NCBI RefSeq assembly: GCF_030540835.1
Contig: NZ_JAUOEK010000142.1
Location: forward strand, 117,456-181,455
Direction of reading: 5' to 3'
Origin: Flavivirga aquimarina
Lineage (GTDB): Bacteria > Bacteroidota > Bacteroidia > Flavobacteriales > Flavobacteriaceae
Length of the DNA: 64,000 nucleotides
The notes beneath the pieces were generated by a model. It made no database searches. It was not told the origin of the DNA and saw only the letters and a program-made list of their open reading frames with translations. Shown piece after piece: positions 54,112 through 63,275 of this stretch; positions within the stretch are counted from its first letter, which is position 1, and every line of letters starts with the position of its first letter. Both the position numbers and the translations under genes were made by a program.

Positions 54112-55347
54112 TCAAATTTTGTTACTAATAATAGCTATAACCCACTCTTTAAGCGAATCGTCCCATGACTTAAAACTAGCATAAAAATCTTCTTTATCGT
54201 ACCAATACCAATATAAAACATCTTTAGGTGATATGTTTACCAATAGTTTCCAAATTAAATCTTGGTGTCTTCCTTCTAAAGAGGAATGTGGTTTATGTAG
54301 GGCTTCAAATAACTTCAAATCTACAATATCGGCTATTTTGTATTGATTACTTGTTTCTAGTTTTTCTAAATAGCGTTCAACACTCATGACCTTTTTACGT
54401 GATTCTATATCTAATTTATTAAGATAGCTTTTATACAGAATAGGATTGTCTAAAATATCTTTTACTGGGTGTTGCGTTTTTTCCAAATATTGAGTTATTT
54501 CGAACTTTTTAATACGTTCGTAACGTTCTGTTTTCACTTCTGTTTCTAAATCGTATTCTATAATGACATGATCCCGCAGTTTATCCATTAATTCCGGTTG
54601 ATGGATATGATATATTAGCACATCATAATTTGTGTCTTTAATGGCTTCTTTATGCCAGGCCTCATCTTCAAAAACAATTATTGGTGTAATAAAATCGCGT
54701 AACACATAAACACCATTAAATGCTTTGGTATAAAAAGAATCGGTGTTGAATTGTAACTGATATAATTCTAAATCTCTATTACGCAAATCGCCATAAGTTT
54801 TAGCTGATACTAATAGTTGTTCATGAATTTTCTCATCTATGAAATTATTATCGCTGTTGAAGGTTTCAATGAGTTTTAGTTGCTCTTTTTGAACATCCAC
54901 TAAATTATTTATTAAATGGAAATTTATAAAAACCGTTTTGTATTTTAAAACATCTAAAGGTTCGTAAAAAGCATCTATTCCCTGATCAAAATCTAAGCAA
55001 ATGGCACAGTCACGGGTAATATCATGTATCTTTTCTCCATGTGTTTTAAAAACATGTTGCATTATTTCTCTATCGAATGTATGAAATGGGACATAGACAG
55101 GTTTTCCTTTTTGAAGTGGAGAAATTATAATACCATGTGCATTGGCATCACCATTATTTAGATAATGCATTGCTTTCTTTTCTTCTGCAATCTCCGGACT
55201 CCACCCTATACCATCTATATGAAACGTTTTTAACTTCGTTTTTGTAAATCCAAGTTTTACTAAACATTTATTATAACGTTCCACTAACTTTCCGCTTACT
55301 GGGATGAGTTCGCTTCTATATAAATTGGCTTCTTTTAGTTTTTGCAT
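54112..55347 (-). CDS. Conserved cytoplasmic protein of unknown function in the AAA+ gene run
   Basis: This 411-residue soluble protein has no membrane segment. It starts KLKEANLYRSELIPVSGKLVERYNKCL (in part). Conserved-looking segments are FHIDGIGWSPEIAEE (about 42-56), GIIISPLQKGKPVYVPFHTFDREIM (in part) and the C-terminal DVLYWYWYDKEDFYASFKSW. I do not recognise a catalytic motif. The family may have a DUF number that I cannot name with certainty. It lies 61 bp downstream of the RDD gene. Together with the AAA+ ATPase it looks like a dedicated component. Confidence 0.75.
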   Translation of the reverse strand: MQKLKEANLYRSELIPVSGKLVERYNKCLVKLGFTKTKLKTFHIDGIGWSPEIAEEKKAMHYLNNGDANAHGIIISPLQKGKPVYVPFHTFDREIMQHVFKTHGEKIHDITRDCAICLDFDQGIDAFYEPLDVLKYKTVFINFHLINNLVDVQKEQLKLIETFNSDNNFIDEKIHEQLLVSAKTYGDLRNRDLELYQLQFNTDSFYTKAFNGVYVLRDFITPIIVFEDEAWHKEAIKDTNYDVLIYHIHQPELMDKLRDHVIIEYDLETEVKTERYERIKKFEITQYLEKTQHPVKDILDNPILYKSYLNKLDIESRKKVMSVERYLEKLETSNQYKIADIVDLKLFEALHKPHSSLEGRHQDLIWKLLVNISPKDVLYWYWYDKEDFYASFKSWDDSLKEWVIAIISNKI

Positions 55348-55360
55348 TTTTTTATTGTTT

Positions 55361-55397
55361 CACTGAGATTCGCAGAGAAACATGGAGATTCTCTGAG
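55361..55397. repeat. Short intergenic repeat (CACTGAGATTCGCAGAGAAA type)
   Basis: CACTGAGATTCGCAGAG...GGAGATTCTCTGAG consists of two near-copies of a GAGATTC(G/T)C-AGAG motif in the 61-bp gap between the RDD gene and the 411-residue gene. Similar phrases recur as intergenic repeats in many genomes, as I recall. Confidence 0.4.
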
Positions 55398-55408
55398 CTT
55401 TACTTTTA

Positions 55409-55855
55409 TCAATTATTTTTTTTACAAACTAAAGTATTAGCTACCATATCTCCAATACGCCTATTATTTTTATCGGTAGACGCAATTATCAATCCAATTA
55501 AGAAAATGTAATCTATAAATCCAAAAAAGAATCTTACTAAAGCTTGTCCCATATTTATTTGCGCATTTGAGTTAGAAACAACTTTTATTTTCATCAATCT
55601 TTTACCCAGTGTTTGTCCAAATACGCCCTCACTTATTGGCCATAAAAAAAAGCCGCATAAAAACAATACAAGTGCTGGCATTCCATTTAAACTAAACCCA
55701 AGTTCATCTTCATTTGGAGTTCCAAAAAACATTCCTAATACCATACCAATTAACCAAAAAACAAAAAAGTCAATTAAAAATGCTAAAACCCTATAGCGTT
55801 TTTGTGCTATTTCAATTTTATTTTCTTCTTCGAATTCCTCAAACATACTTTTCAT
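55409..55855 (-). CDS. RDD-family membrane protein
   Basis: This 148-residue protein has the RDD signature YRVLAFLIDFFVFWLIG (with the R and D), GQTLGKRLMKIKVV, and the third helix with NRRIGDMVANTLV, the typical end of the family. There are three to four membrane segments. RDD proteins are sometimes linked to ion transport, but role here is unknown. The start codon is 2 bp after the stop of the NUDIX gene, so they are co-translated. Confidence 0.88.
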   Translation of the reverse strand: MKSMFEEFEEENKIEIAQKRYRVLAFLIDFFVFWLIGMVLGMFFGTPNEDELGFSLNGMPALVLFLCGFFLWPISEGVFGQTLGKRLMKIKVVSNSNAQINMGQALVRFFFGFIDYIFLIGLIIASTDKNNRRIGDMVANTLVCKKNN

Positions 55856-55857
55856 TT

Positions 55858-56448
55858 TTACTCCAACAACTTATGAATCATTGCATACTGTAACAAAACA
55901 ATAGTCCTTGTATCTACTATTTCTCCAGTATTCAGCATATTAACTGCTTCAGAAAAAGGCATCTCTAATACGTCAATATCTTCATGTTCACTATCTAATC
56001 CGCCACCATCATTAACTTTCATATCATCGGTGTATTCACCAATAAAGAAATGCATCTTTTCTGTCATCACACCGGGGGACGAATAGGCTTCATATACTTT
56101 TTGTACTTCTTTAATCCTATAACCAACTTCTTCCTCTGTTTCTCTTATAATACAGGCTTCCGGGTTATCTTTATCGAGCATTCCGGCACAAATTTCAACT
56201 AAAAAACCATCGTCATTGTCATTCACATATGTAGGCATCCTAAACTGTTTTGTTAGGATAATGGTTTGCTTTTCTTTGTTATAAAGTAGAATCCCTGCTC
56301 CATCTCCTCTATCGTAAACTTCTCTTGCTTGTGTAACCCATCTACCATCTTTCATTAAATAATCGAAAGTTAGTTTTTTGAGTATATAATAATTATCTGA
56401 AAGTAGTTTACTTATTATGTTTTTAACCCGATTAGTTGCCATTTTCAA
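55858..56448 (-). CDS. NUDIX hydrolase (NudK/GDP-mannose-pyrophosphatase-like)
   Basis: This 196-residue protein has the extended Nudix box CAGMLDKDNPEACIIRETEEEVGY (in part; about residues 98-120), in the form seen in NudK and related ADP-sugar/GDP-mannose pyrophosphatases. The preceding GDGAGILLYNKEKQTIILTKQFRMP and the later YSSPGVMTEKMHFFIGEY fit that group. It would hydrolyse a nucleoside-diphosphate sugar. It overlaps the end of the AAA+ gene by 17 bp, so it is translated from the same message; an alternative start is the next Met, two codons later. Confidence 0.92.
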   Translation of the reverse strand: MKMATNRVKNIISKLLSDNYYILKKLTFDYLMKDGRWVTQAREVYDRGDGAGILLYNKEKQTIILTKQFRMPTYVNDNDDGFLVEICAGMLDKDNPEACIIRETEEEVGYRIKEVQKVYEAYSSPGVMTEKMHFFIGEYTDDMKVNDGGGLDSEHEDIDVLEMPFSEAVNMLNTGEIVDTRTIVLLQYAMIHKLLE

Positions 56449-58396
56449 AAGTGTTTCTTGCTTCTGTTTCTATATTTAACTGGTTTACTCTGGCATCTAC
56501 TTTTCGTTTAAAATCGGTATCGGCAATGGTTGCTACATTATCTAAATAACGAACCACTTCTTGACGACGGATTTCTGAAAAATCCAACCCTTTCATATTA
56601 GCTCTCATCAATTCTTGAAGCATATTAAACTTCGTTTCATAATCTTGTTTAAAATAAATCTCTGGGTTTTCAAACCAATCTTCTTCCAAATCGAAATCTG
56701 TTAAACGCAATGATACAGCACTTTGTATATTCCTAACATCTCGAGATGAAAAGAATGGAAATGCTTTTTGCATGTCTTTATACAAATTCGCATAAAACAG
56801 ATGTTCATTCGTTTTAAACCGTTTTTCTACACTATCGTAAATATCATGTACACGTTCTTCATTTGGTTTATCGGTTATATTTAAAATTTCTCCCATGTTT
56901 TTTGCTATACCTTGATCTTGCAAATAATTATAATTTTCTGGTCCTTGCATGTTTACAAAATCTGGCATGGTTTCGTCTAATTTACGCCACCATAAGTGAT
57001 CTTGATCTAAAAAGTCATGTTCTGTTCTGGCCCCATCTATCTTGAAACGTCCTTGTACACGGGAAATGACTGCTTTATCTAACATTTCGGGTAGATTGGT
57101 AAACAGTCCAATCGAACTGTTCCCATAATTTACTGCATAAGCGCCTTCTGTATAACGCAAAAATACACCTATGACCTCTTTTACTCCTGCCGAAACACCT
57201 TGTGCTGTTCGTTCTTGTAAATTGTTTTCGGCATCATCAATTGGTGCAAAAATTAATTTTGAAGGGTCTTGTAATGGTTTCATCCATTCCACCATTTTTT
57301 CTGCCGAACCACCTTGAAAGGTGCTTATTAGTGTATCTGGCATCGGGTGAAACAAAAACGGAATACCTAAAGCATCACAATGTTCTTTAAGTCGTGTTGC
57401 AATGGCTGCTATAAGCATACTCTTTCCTGTTCCTGGAATACCATAACCCATAAATACGGGCATAAAACCGCCTAGTTCCTGAAATGGGTTCTTCTTTGCT
57501 GTAAAATCGTAACTCAACATACGTTCGGTTAAACGACGAGCAAAATGTTTAGCATCTCGATTTCCTACAATTTGTTCAAACTTTATTTTATTGAATTCTA
57601 TGCTTTGTGCTGTTCCTTGAAACACATTACTCCAGCCAGAAACGGCAAATTCAGATTTTTCTAACTTATAAGTTCTGTCTTCAATTGTTTCGACATATTC
57701 TAAAGAACTTTTGCGTAACTGAATCTCATCTATTAATGCTTCAAAATAAACGACTGTGAAATCAATAACATCTTTATCTGATTTTATGATATCTGGATGT
57801 CCCATATACTTATCATAATAAAATAAGCTACAAGAAATACCTTTTAAAGGTGACATAAGCGACACTTCGGGAATGCCTGCAAATTTCTGCTTCATCACGC
57901 TTAAATCGTCTGATGCATATGGTTTTAAATCGTTTAATATTTTATATGCTGTACTAAAAAGCATAAATGCTGTAGCTGTATGCATTTTACTTTCAAACTC
58001 TCTTTTGCCGTTACTATCTAGTGCCGATTTATTCTCATTTAAGCTTGATAAACCTGATGCATCATAATAACTATCTTTAATCCAAATTCCCAATGTTATA
58101 CCTTCTTGTACGGCATAGAGTGTTTGATTTAAATAAATAGGAATCGCAATTGAGTCTGGTAATAAGCGTTTTTTTAAAGCTAAAATCGTTTTTGATACTG
58201 AGGTAATCTCTGCTACATTGCTACCATTATTGGCACGAGACAGGTATAACAAAATAGACTCACCTTGAGCGTCTTTATCTTTGTTCTTTGCTCGCTGACC
58301 TTGCTCCCATTGTATACTTTTTAAATAAGAAGACGCTTCATCACGAAGCATATCAAGTTCGGTAAGTTTTATTGGGAATGTTGAGTTGTGTTCCAT
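56432..58396 (-). CDS. AAA+ ATPase with a large unrecognised N-terminal domain
   Basis: This is a 654-residue protein. Residues about 1-275 form an N-terminal domain that I do not recognise (TFPIKLTELDMLRDEASSYLKSIQWEQG..., in part). An AAA+ core follows: Walker A GYGIPGTGKSM (317-327), pore-like segment ISTFQGGSAEKMVEW (358-371), Walker B LIFAPIDDAE (381-390), sensor region YGNSSIGLFTNLPEM and arginine-finger candidate SRVQGR (445-450). It would remodel or unfold a partner, probably as a ring. It sits at the centre of the minus-strand run: M28 peptidase 4 bp upstream, NUDIX overlapping downstream. Partners are likely the coiled-coil and membrane proteins of the run. Confidence 0.88.
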   Translation of the reverse strand: MEHNSTFPIKLTELDMLRDEASSYLKSIQWEQGQRAKNKDKDAQGESILLYLSRANNGSNVAEITSVSKTILALKKRLLPDSIAIPIYLNQTLYAVQEGITLGIWIKDSYYDASGLSSLNENKSALDSNGKREFESKMHTATAFMLFSTAYKILNDLKPYASDDLSVMKQKFAGIPEVSLMSPLKGISCSLFYYDKYMGHPDIIKSDKDVIDFTVVYFEALIDEIQLRKSSLEYVETIEDRTYKLEKSEFAVSGWSNVFQGTAQSIEFNKIKFEQIVGNRDAKHFARRLTERMLSYDFTAKKNPFQELGGFMPVFMGYGIPGTGKSMLIAAIATRLKEHCDALGIPFLFHPMPDTLISTFQGGSAEKMVEWMKPLQDPSKLIFAPIDDAENNLQERTAQGVSAGVKEVIGVFLRYTEGAYAVNYGNSSIGLFTNLPEMLDKAVISRVQGRFKIDGARTEHDFLDQDHLWWRKLDETMPDFVNMQGPENYNYLQDQGIAKNMGEILNITDKPNEERVHDIYDSVEKRFKTNEHLFYANLYKDMQKAFPFFSSRDVRNIQSAVSLRLTDFDLEEDWFENPEIYFKQDYETKFNMLQELMRANMKGLDFSEIRRQEVVRYLDNVATIADTDFKRKVDARVNQLNIETEARNTFENGN

Positions 58397-58400
58397 TTGA

Positions 58401-60581
58401 TTACTTATTATTATAGAAAATTACTTCTGCATGCTTTAATACATCAAATATATCTAGCAATGTTTGTGTAGGCACAATTATTTTATATGCTGCGAATAAA
58501 GCATTTTGTATATCTATAATTGTATTTTTTCCATTTGCATAACTTAAAATGATATCTTCAAATTCATAAATTCTTAATTCTCCTACTTCTCGTTCTCTTA
58601 AAACTGAAAGTAATTTTTCAATTTCGCTTTGAATTTTGACATATTTATCTTCATCTTCCTTTATTTGCCCATATGTAGAATAAAAAGAGTTTAGTCTTTT
58701 ATCAGAAAATTTATTGGGTATTATTTTATTAGCTTTTAGTTCTTTTTCTGATAAATTATAATTTTTATTTACGCCATCATTATTTATAGTTACTAATGAT
58801 GCTAAATCTTTTAATGCGCTACTTTTTTCTAAATTATATTGTTCAATTTTATGCGAAATTATTTTATTAACTTTTCTATTATTAGAAAACTGTAAACATG
58901 TTTTTAGTGTTTCAATTTCTCTTTTGTATGCATAGTTTATAATTTGTGAAGCAAAATAAAATGTCTTTTTTTTATTTTCATTACTGCTTAACAAATACTT
59001 TCTACTTTCAAACTTATCTTCTTCTAATCGTTTTTTACCATACATTTCTACGAGATTGATTATATCTACTGAATTATCTTCATCTGCGTATGCAGCCATA
59101 ATGATATTTGCCATTCCTATAAAAACAACACGGTGTAATTGTGTCGCATCAACTTTATCTGGAGTATCTTCACTAGAATGGTAAAAATTATCAGGCCAAG
59201 TACTATAGGCGATTCCTGGGATTCCAAAATCATTAAATATTTGATGATCAGAGCCTCGTGTATACCTTTCAATACCTGCATTAATATGATTTCGAGAACC
59301 TGTTAAAGAAATAATATGATAGTCTTTTCTTTTTGGATACTTACTATTATTAAAAGTGTTTACAAAATCTAATATAGATGCTGAAAATGCGTTTATATAT
59401 GATGGATTCCAATCTGGGGTATATGTTATATTAAAAAAAGAATTTGACTTTTTTAAGTTTGCACCTAACATATCTAAGTTTATATTAAAAAGAAGCTTTT
59501 TATTTTTATCCTCTAAATGTCTTGAAAACCAAGCCTTAGTACCCGTGAATTCTGGTAACCACAAAAAACGTATCGTTCTTAAAGGTTGCTGTATCTTATT
59601 TTCATCTATCAGTTTTTTAAAAGTCCTTATTATCTCCAAAGAAACCGCACTTCCAGATGCATTATCATTTGCTCCTGGTTTATAATGATCTATATGAGAC
59701 GTTATAATGATTTCTTCATCGGGGAATTTTGATCCTTTAATAATACCACTTACAATACCAAATTCATCAGGCTCAAGTGTTGTGTCAACATTAACCTGTA
59801 GACTAACTTTTCCTCTGCTTAATTGACTTTTTAACTCATTTGCTCTGCGGTTAGATATCATAAAAGCAAAAGATTGTTTCTCCTTATTTTCAACTGTTGG
59901 CATATAAGTCCACCCTACTTGATCTTGATAATCACCTTCTTGCCTATTTGATTTATCCCAATATGGGGTCGTGTATGAGGAAATAATACCTATAGCTCCT
60001 TTTTCCCAAACAGCTTTGTTTAGAACAGTATACGGGCTTTTAGATGTTAATACTATATTTCCTTTTATGTCTTTGTTTATGTAATCTGAATCTTTGCCTT
60101 GTCCAATATCCACTAAATCTGCAATGGTATCTTTTGAATAACTATTAACGACTAAAGACATTGGAAGTTCTTTATAGGATGTTAATTTATAGTAGTAAGG
60201 TGTAGTTACAAACAACTCTCCTTTTTTAACCTTCCATGTCATTTGTGAAGCGTCTCCAAAATAACTAGTTTCACCATCTGATTTATAATATTCTACTTTT
60301 AACTCATCGAGACCAAATTCTTTAGCTTTTTTTTCGATTAGGTTTATAGATTTGTTATAACCTTCTGTATTTTGTTGTCTATCAATTAATGAAATTTCCT
60401 GAACCAAATCATGAGCTATATCGCCAGAGCTATTATGAATAATTAATTTAGTAATAGAATCACTTATAATTAAACCTGTATCCGAGCTTAAACTTTTTAA
60501 AACAGGAGTGTTTTCTTGAGAAAAGGCTAAGGATAGACATAAAAAAAGAAAAACTAAGCTTATTTTTTTTTCTTTTTTCAT
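58401..60581 (-). CDS. Secreted M28-family aminopeptidase
   Basis: This 726-residue protein has a signal peptide (VFLFLCLSLAFS, about 8-21). A PA-like insert comes first (YINKDIKGNIVLTSKSPYTVLNKAVWEKGAIGI, in part). The metal-binding M28 domain then reads ITSHIDHYKPGANDNASGSA (His, Asp), LPEFTGTKAW (Glu base and ligand), NLDMLG (Asp) and FYHSSEDTPDKVD (His). The last about 90 residues look like a small winged-helix or PqqD-like domain (IILSYANGKNTIIDIQNAL). It removes N-terminal residues outside the cytoplasm. Its start overlaps the upstream 353-residue gene by 4 bp, so it is translationally coupled. Confidence 0.88.
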   Translation of the reverse strand: MKKEKKISLVFLFLCLSLAFSQENTPVLKSLSSDTGLIISDSITKLIIHNSSGDIAHDLVQEISLIDRQQNTEGYNKSINLIEKKAKEFGLDELKVEYYKSDGETSYFGDASQMTWKVKKGELFVTTPYYYKLTSYKELPMSLVVNSYSKDTIADLVDIGQGKDSDYINKDIKGNIVLTSKSPYTVLNKAVWEKGAIGIISSYTTPYWDKSNRQEGDYQDQVGWTYMPTVENKEKQSFAFMISNRRANELKSQLSRGKVSLQVNVDTTLEPDEFGIVSGIIKGSKFPDEEIIITSHIDHYKPGANDNASGSAVSLEIIRTFKKLIDENKIQQPLRTIRFLWLPEFTGTKAWFSRHLEDKNKKLLFNINLDMLGANLKKSNSFFNITYTPDWNPSYINAFSASILDFVNTFNNSKYPKRKDYHIISLTGSRNHINAGIERYTRGSDHQIFNDFGIPGIAYSTWPDNFYHSSEDTPDKVDATQLHRVVFIGMANIIMAAYADEDNSVDIINLVEMYGKKRLEEDKFESRKYLLSSNENKKKTFYFASQIINYAYKREIETLKTCLQFSNNRKVNKIISHKIEQYNLEKSSALKDLASLVTINNDGVNKNYNLSEKELKANKIIPNKFSDKRLNSFYSTYGQIKEDEDKYVKIQSEIEKLLSVLREREVGELRIYEFEDIILSYANGKNTIIDIQNALFAAYKIIVPTQTLLDIFDVLKHAEVIFYNNK

Positions 60582-61639
60582 GGTTTATCTATTTTCATTC
60601 CAACTATTTCAACAGGCGGTTTTGCCAATTTATTCATAAGTTCTGGGGTTTTATTATATAGTAATTGAATGATTCGATGTGGTGCAAATACATATTTTTG
60701 CTTATACACATCATTCCATTTTTGCAATATCTGTTTTGTAAAAAATCCACCTTCTTTAAATTCACCTCCCGATACTACTTCGTCTATTTTTAATGAAATC
60801 GCATACGATTCTAAAGGGATTTCCTTCTTTCCTATTCCTTCTAATATAGCATGTGTAATGGCATTTTCGTCTTTTGTAAATACATTATGCATAGGCCCTA
60901 AATCGATTCGCTTTATCTGTTTTGGTGATACTTTTGGAAGTTTTCTATCTATAGTATATGCCATCGTATCTAAACTCATTTTCCTATCGGCTGTAGTTTT
61001 TAAAACTTCGTATATATCATCTTTATAATCGTCAATACGTGAGCCATCATAATTAAAATACATAAAACATATAAATGGTCGGTTAAGGGACACATCGAAA
61101 AAACTCCAACTAGTAAGCAAATCTCCTATTGAGTTTTCTGAACTACTCAATATTTTTCCTTGTACAAAACGATTAAAAATATATTGTTTTTTTACCGATG
61201 AATAATATACTATTGACGCTGCTTGAAATAGCCTACTTTTTTTAATTGGCACCTTTTTACGCATTAGCGTATCTAAAAACTCCTCTTTTAAAGTCGTTGT
61301 TGGTGTTAACTTTTCTAAATATTCATCTCGTAATTCCAGATCATTAAACAAATACCTAAATTCTAAATAGTTCGGAAATCCAGAATAGGTTAAATCGACT
61401 TTCATATTATCTTCGTCGTCGTACATATACTTAATGCGCATAGCTTCTATAGAATATAACAACAGGTCGCAATACTGCTTAAACAAACGGACTTCTTGAT
61501 TCGTACAAAGTTTTTGTTGTTGTACTGCAACTATAAGTTCTTTAAATGCAAAATCGATTGTTTTATGATAGAAAACATAATGTTCTTTGGAATCTAGAAC
61601 TGCAGAATCTAATGGTGTTACTATATGATTTATGGACAT
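60578..61639 (-). CDS. Conserved cytoplasmic protein of unknown function in the AAA+ gene run
   Basis: This 353-residue protein has no signal or membrane segment. Distinct segments are VRLFKQYCDLLLYSIEAMRIKYMYDD (in part), VSLNRPFICFMYFNYDGSRIDDY and QKWNDVYKQKYVFAPHRIIQLLYNKTPELM (in part). The family is not recognised, and I see no catalytic motif. It overlaps the M28 peptidase by 4 bp and is the second gene of the run, 289 bp after the coiled-coil gene. Confidence 0.75.
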   Translation of the reverse strand: MSINHIVTPLDSAVLDSKEHYVFYHKTIDFAFKELIVAVQQQKLCTNQEVRLFKQYCDLLLYSIEAMRIKYMYDDEDNMKVDLTYSGFPNYLEFRYLFNDLELRDEYLEKLTPTTTLKEEFLDTLMRKKVPIKKSRLFQAASIVYYSSVKKQYIFNRFVQGKILSSSENSIGDLLTSWSFFDVSLNRPFICFMYFNYDGSRIDDYKDDIYEVLKTTADRKMSLDTMAYTIDRKLPKVSPKQIKRIDLGPMHNVFTKDENAITHAILEGIGKKEIPLESYAISLKIDEVVSGGEFKEGGFFTKQILQKWNDVYKQKYVFAPHRIIQLLYNKTPELMNKLAKPPVEIVGMKIDKP

Positions 61640-61667
61640 TAATTAAGTGTTCTGTTACAGTATTCGA

Positions 61668-61760
61668 TTAGTCATAATTTTCCACGCAAATTTTTAATCT
61701 GTTTACAAACTCTTGCTTTGAAATGCCTAAACCTGTTTCTAGAGTATCTAAAAGTTTCAT
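61668..61760 (-). pseudogene. Possible gene remnant between the coiled-coil gene and the 353-residue gene
   Basis: A 30-codon frame (KLLDTLETGLGISKQEFVNRL..., in part) looks like the start or end of a small protein but has no room for the rest. A neighbouring frame begins MSQSLKQSFHKGIF. Together they suggest a decayed small gene inside the 289-bp gap. Chance is also possible. Confidence 0.25.
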
Positions 61761-61896
61761 TTTCTTTAAAAATTCCTTTATGAAAACTCTGCTTTAAGGA
61801 TTGAGACATTGTTGAAACTCTTTTTTGTTTTTCTCAAAAAAAGCGACTGCAAAAAAGTAAAGTTCTAATCAGATAAAAACTCATAGTTATTTGATG

Positions 61897-61928
61897 AGAT
61901 TGCCACGTCGTCCCTCCTCGCAATGACG
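61897..61928. repeat. Dispersed repeat fragment ending at a stop codon
   Basis: GATTGCCACGTCGTCCCTCCTCGCAATGACG (in part) is the complement of the widely recurring GTCATTGCGAGG...CAATCTC intergenic repeat. It ends one base before the TAA (61929-61931) of the coiled-coil gene, as the element at 53203 does for its gene. Confidence 0.5.
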
Positions 61929-63275
61929 TTACGAAAGTAAGTCGTCATCACTGGCTTCTGGCTTTGGTTGTCCTTCCGGTTCGCCACCATCACCTTCTGA
62001 AGCTTTATTGGGATCGACTTTATAGTAATCTTCAAAAATCTCTTTCATATCAATACCATAACGCTCTGCAAAATTCTTTTGTATATCGTTGTCTTTGGCA
62101 CGAATTTCCTGTAAAGCCTCAGCATAACTACTATAAACGCCTTGCATAACTTTTTCATGAACTGGAATATTATCCATCATGTCCTGACGTGCTTTGGCAC
62201 TTGCCGTATGCATAGATGCCAGAGTCTCTCCAATATGCTCATCGGTTTTCACACCTAAATGTTCTAAAATAGCTGCAAACTCTTGATCGGTTCTTGCTTT
62301 TAAAGCGACTACATAGCCATCGTAATATTTTAAACGTTCTTCGGTATCACTTTTTAATTTTGCTCGATGCGTTTGTAAATTGCTACGCAACGAGGTTAAC
62401 ACTTTAATGGTTAAATTATGTTTGTGTACAAAACTATCTTTACTTGCTGCCAGTGTGGTATAGGCATTTTTTAGCCCTTCTAATTCTTCTACTTTTTGTT
62501 CTAGGGTTGTTACTTTACCAACGGCTTGTGCATAATCGGCAGATTGTTTGTCTGCTATATCTTCAAGTTCTTGACGTGCTTGTTTTAGTAGTGCGTAGCG
62601 TTCTTCTAACTTAGCTTCTACTTCTTTCTTTTTTTCTAATGCTTTTGTATGGTTTTTAGTTGCTTCCACAATAGCATCTTGCAACTTATCCTCTACTTCT
62701 TTAATCTCTACTTCACGATTTTTTAATCTACTTACAGCTGCCTGAGATTTATAAGATAATTCACTTAATAGTGTTTGGATATCTGCACTCTCTATACGCT
62801 CTTGAAACATGGCCTTTGCTTTATTATCGGCAGCAGCACGTGTTTTTTCGGCAGTTTTAAGCTCTTCTTGTGCTTTTTTAATTTTACTCTTACGTCCCCA
62901 AAGGTTATTCCACCAAGTATCTGGTTTTGCTTCGGCATCTTCTAATTCGATTTTAGCACGCTCTAAAGCTTTTTGTGCATCATCAATTACTTTTTGCTCA
63001 GTTGCATTAAGTGCAGAGAATTTTTCGAAAATAATACCAACTTCATCTTGATAATCGGTTAAATCTTTTATAGCATCTAAAAGAGTAGACCTGTCTTTTT
63101 CTGCCATATGTACTACATCATCCAGAGTGGCGTTCAATATTTTTTGTCGAACTTCTGGGTCATCTTCTTGAGATAATTTAGATTTCATAGTGTCGATGGC
63201 TTTTCCCCAGTTAACATCTACTTTCTCTGTTTTCTCGTTAGAATTGGTTTCCAATAAATCAAAATCGTCGGACAT
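61929..63275 (-). CDS. Long coiled-coil protein, first gene of the AAA+ run
   Basis: This 448-residue cytoplasmic protein is almost wholly helical. Long Glu/Lys/Ala/Leu heptads run from about residue 90 to 300 (EKVIDDAQKALERAKIELEDAEAK, in part; DKQSADYAQAVGKVTTLEQKVEEL). A conserved-looking C-terminal segment DMMDNIPVHEKVMQGVYSSYAEAL (in part) is followed by a disordered acidic tail (GDGGEPEGQPKPEASDDDLLS). It resembles in size and layout the TelA-like toxic-anion-resistance proteins, but I cannot see their diagnostic motifs; homologues are sometimes called microtubule-binding, by composition. It may be the substrate or scaffold of the AAA+ ATPase. Confidence 0.78.
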   Translation of the reverse strand: MSDDFDLLETNSNEKTEKVDVNWGKAIDTMKSKLSQEDDPEVRQKILNATLDDVVHMAEKDRSTLLDAIKDLTDYQDEVGIIFEKFSALNATEQKVIDDAQKALERAKIELEDAEAKPDTWWNNLWGRKSKIKKAQEELKTAEKTRAAADNKAKAMFQERIESADIQTLLSELSYKSQAAVSRLKNREVEIKEVEDKLQDAIVEATKNHTKALEKKKEVEAKLEERYALLKQARQELEDIADKQSADYAQAVGKVTTLEQKVEELEGLKNAYTTLAASKDSFVHKHNLTIKVLTSLRSNLQTHRAKLKSDTEERLKYYDGYVVALKARTDQEFAAILEHLGVKTDEHIGETLASMHTASAKARQDMMDNIPVHEKVMQGVYSSYAEALQEIRAKDNDIQKNFAERYGIDMKEIFEDYYKVDPNKASEGDGGEPEGQPKPEASDDDLLS

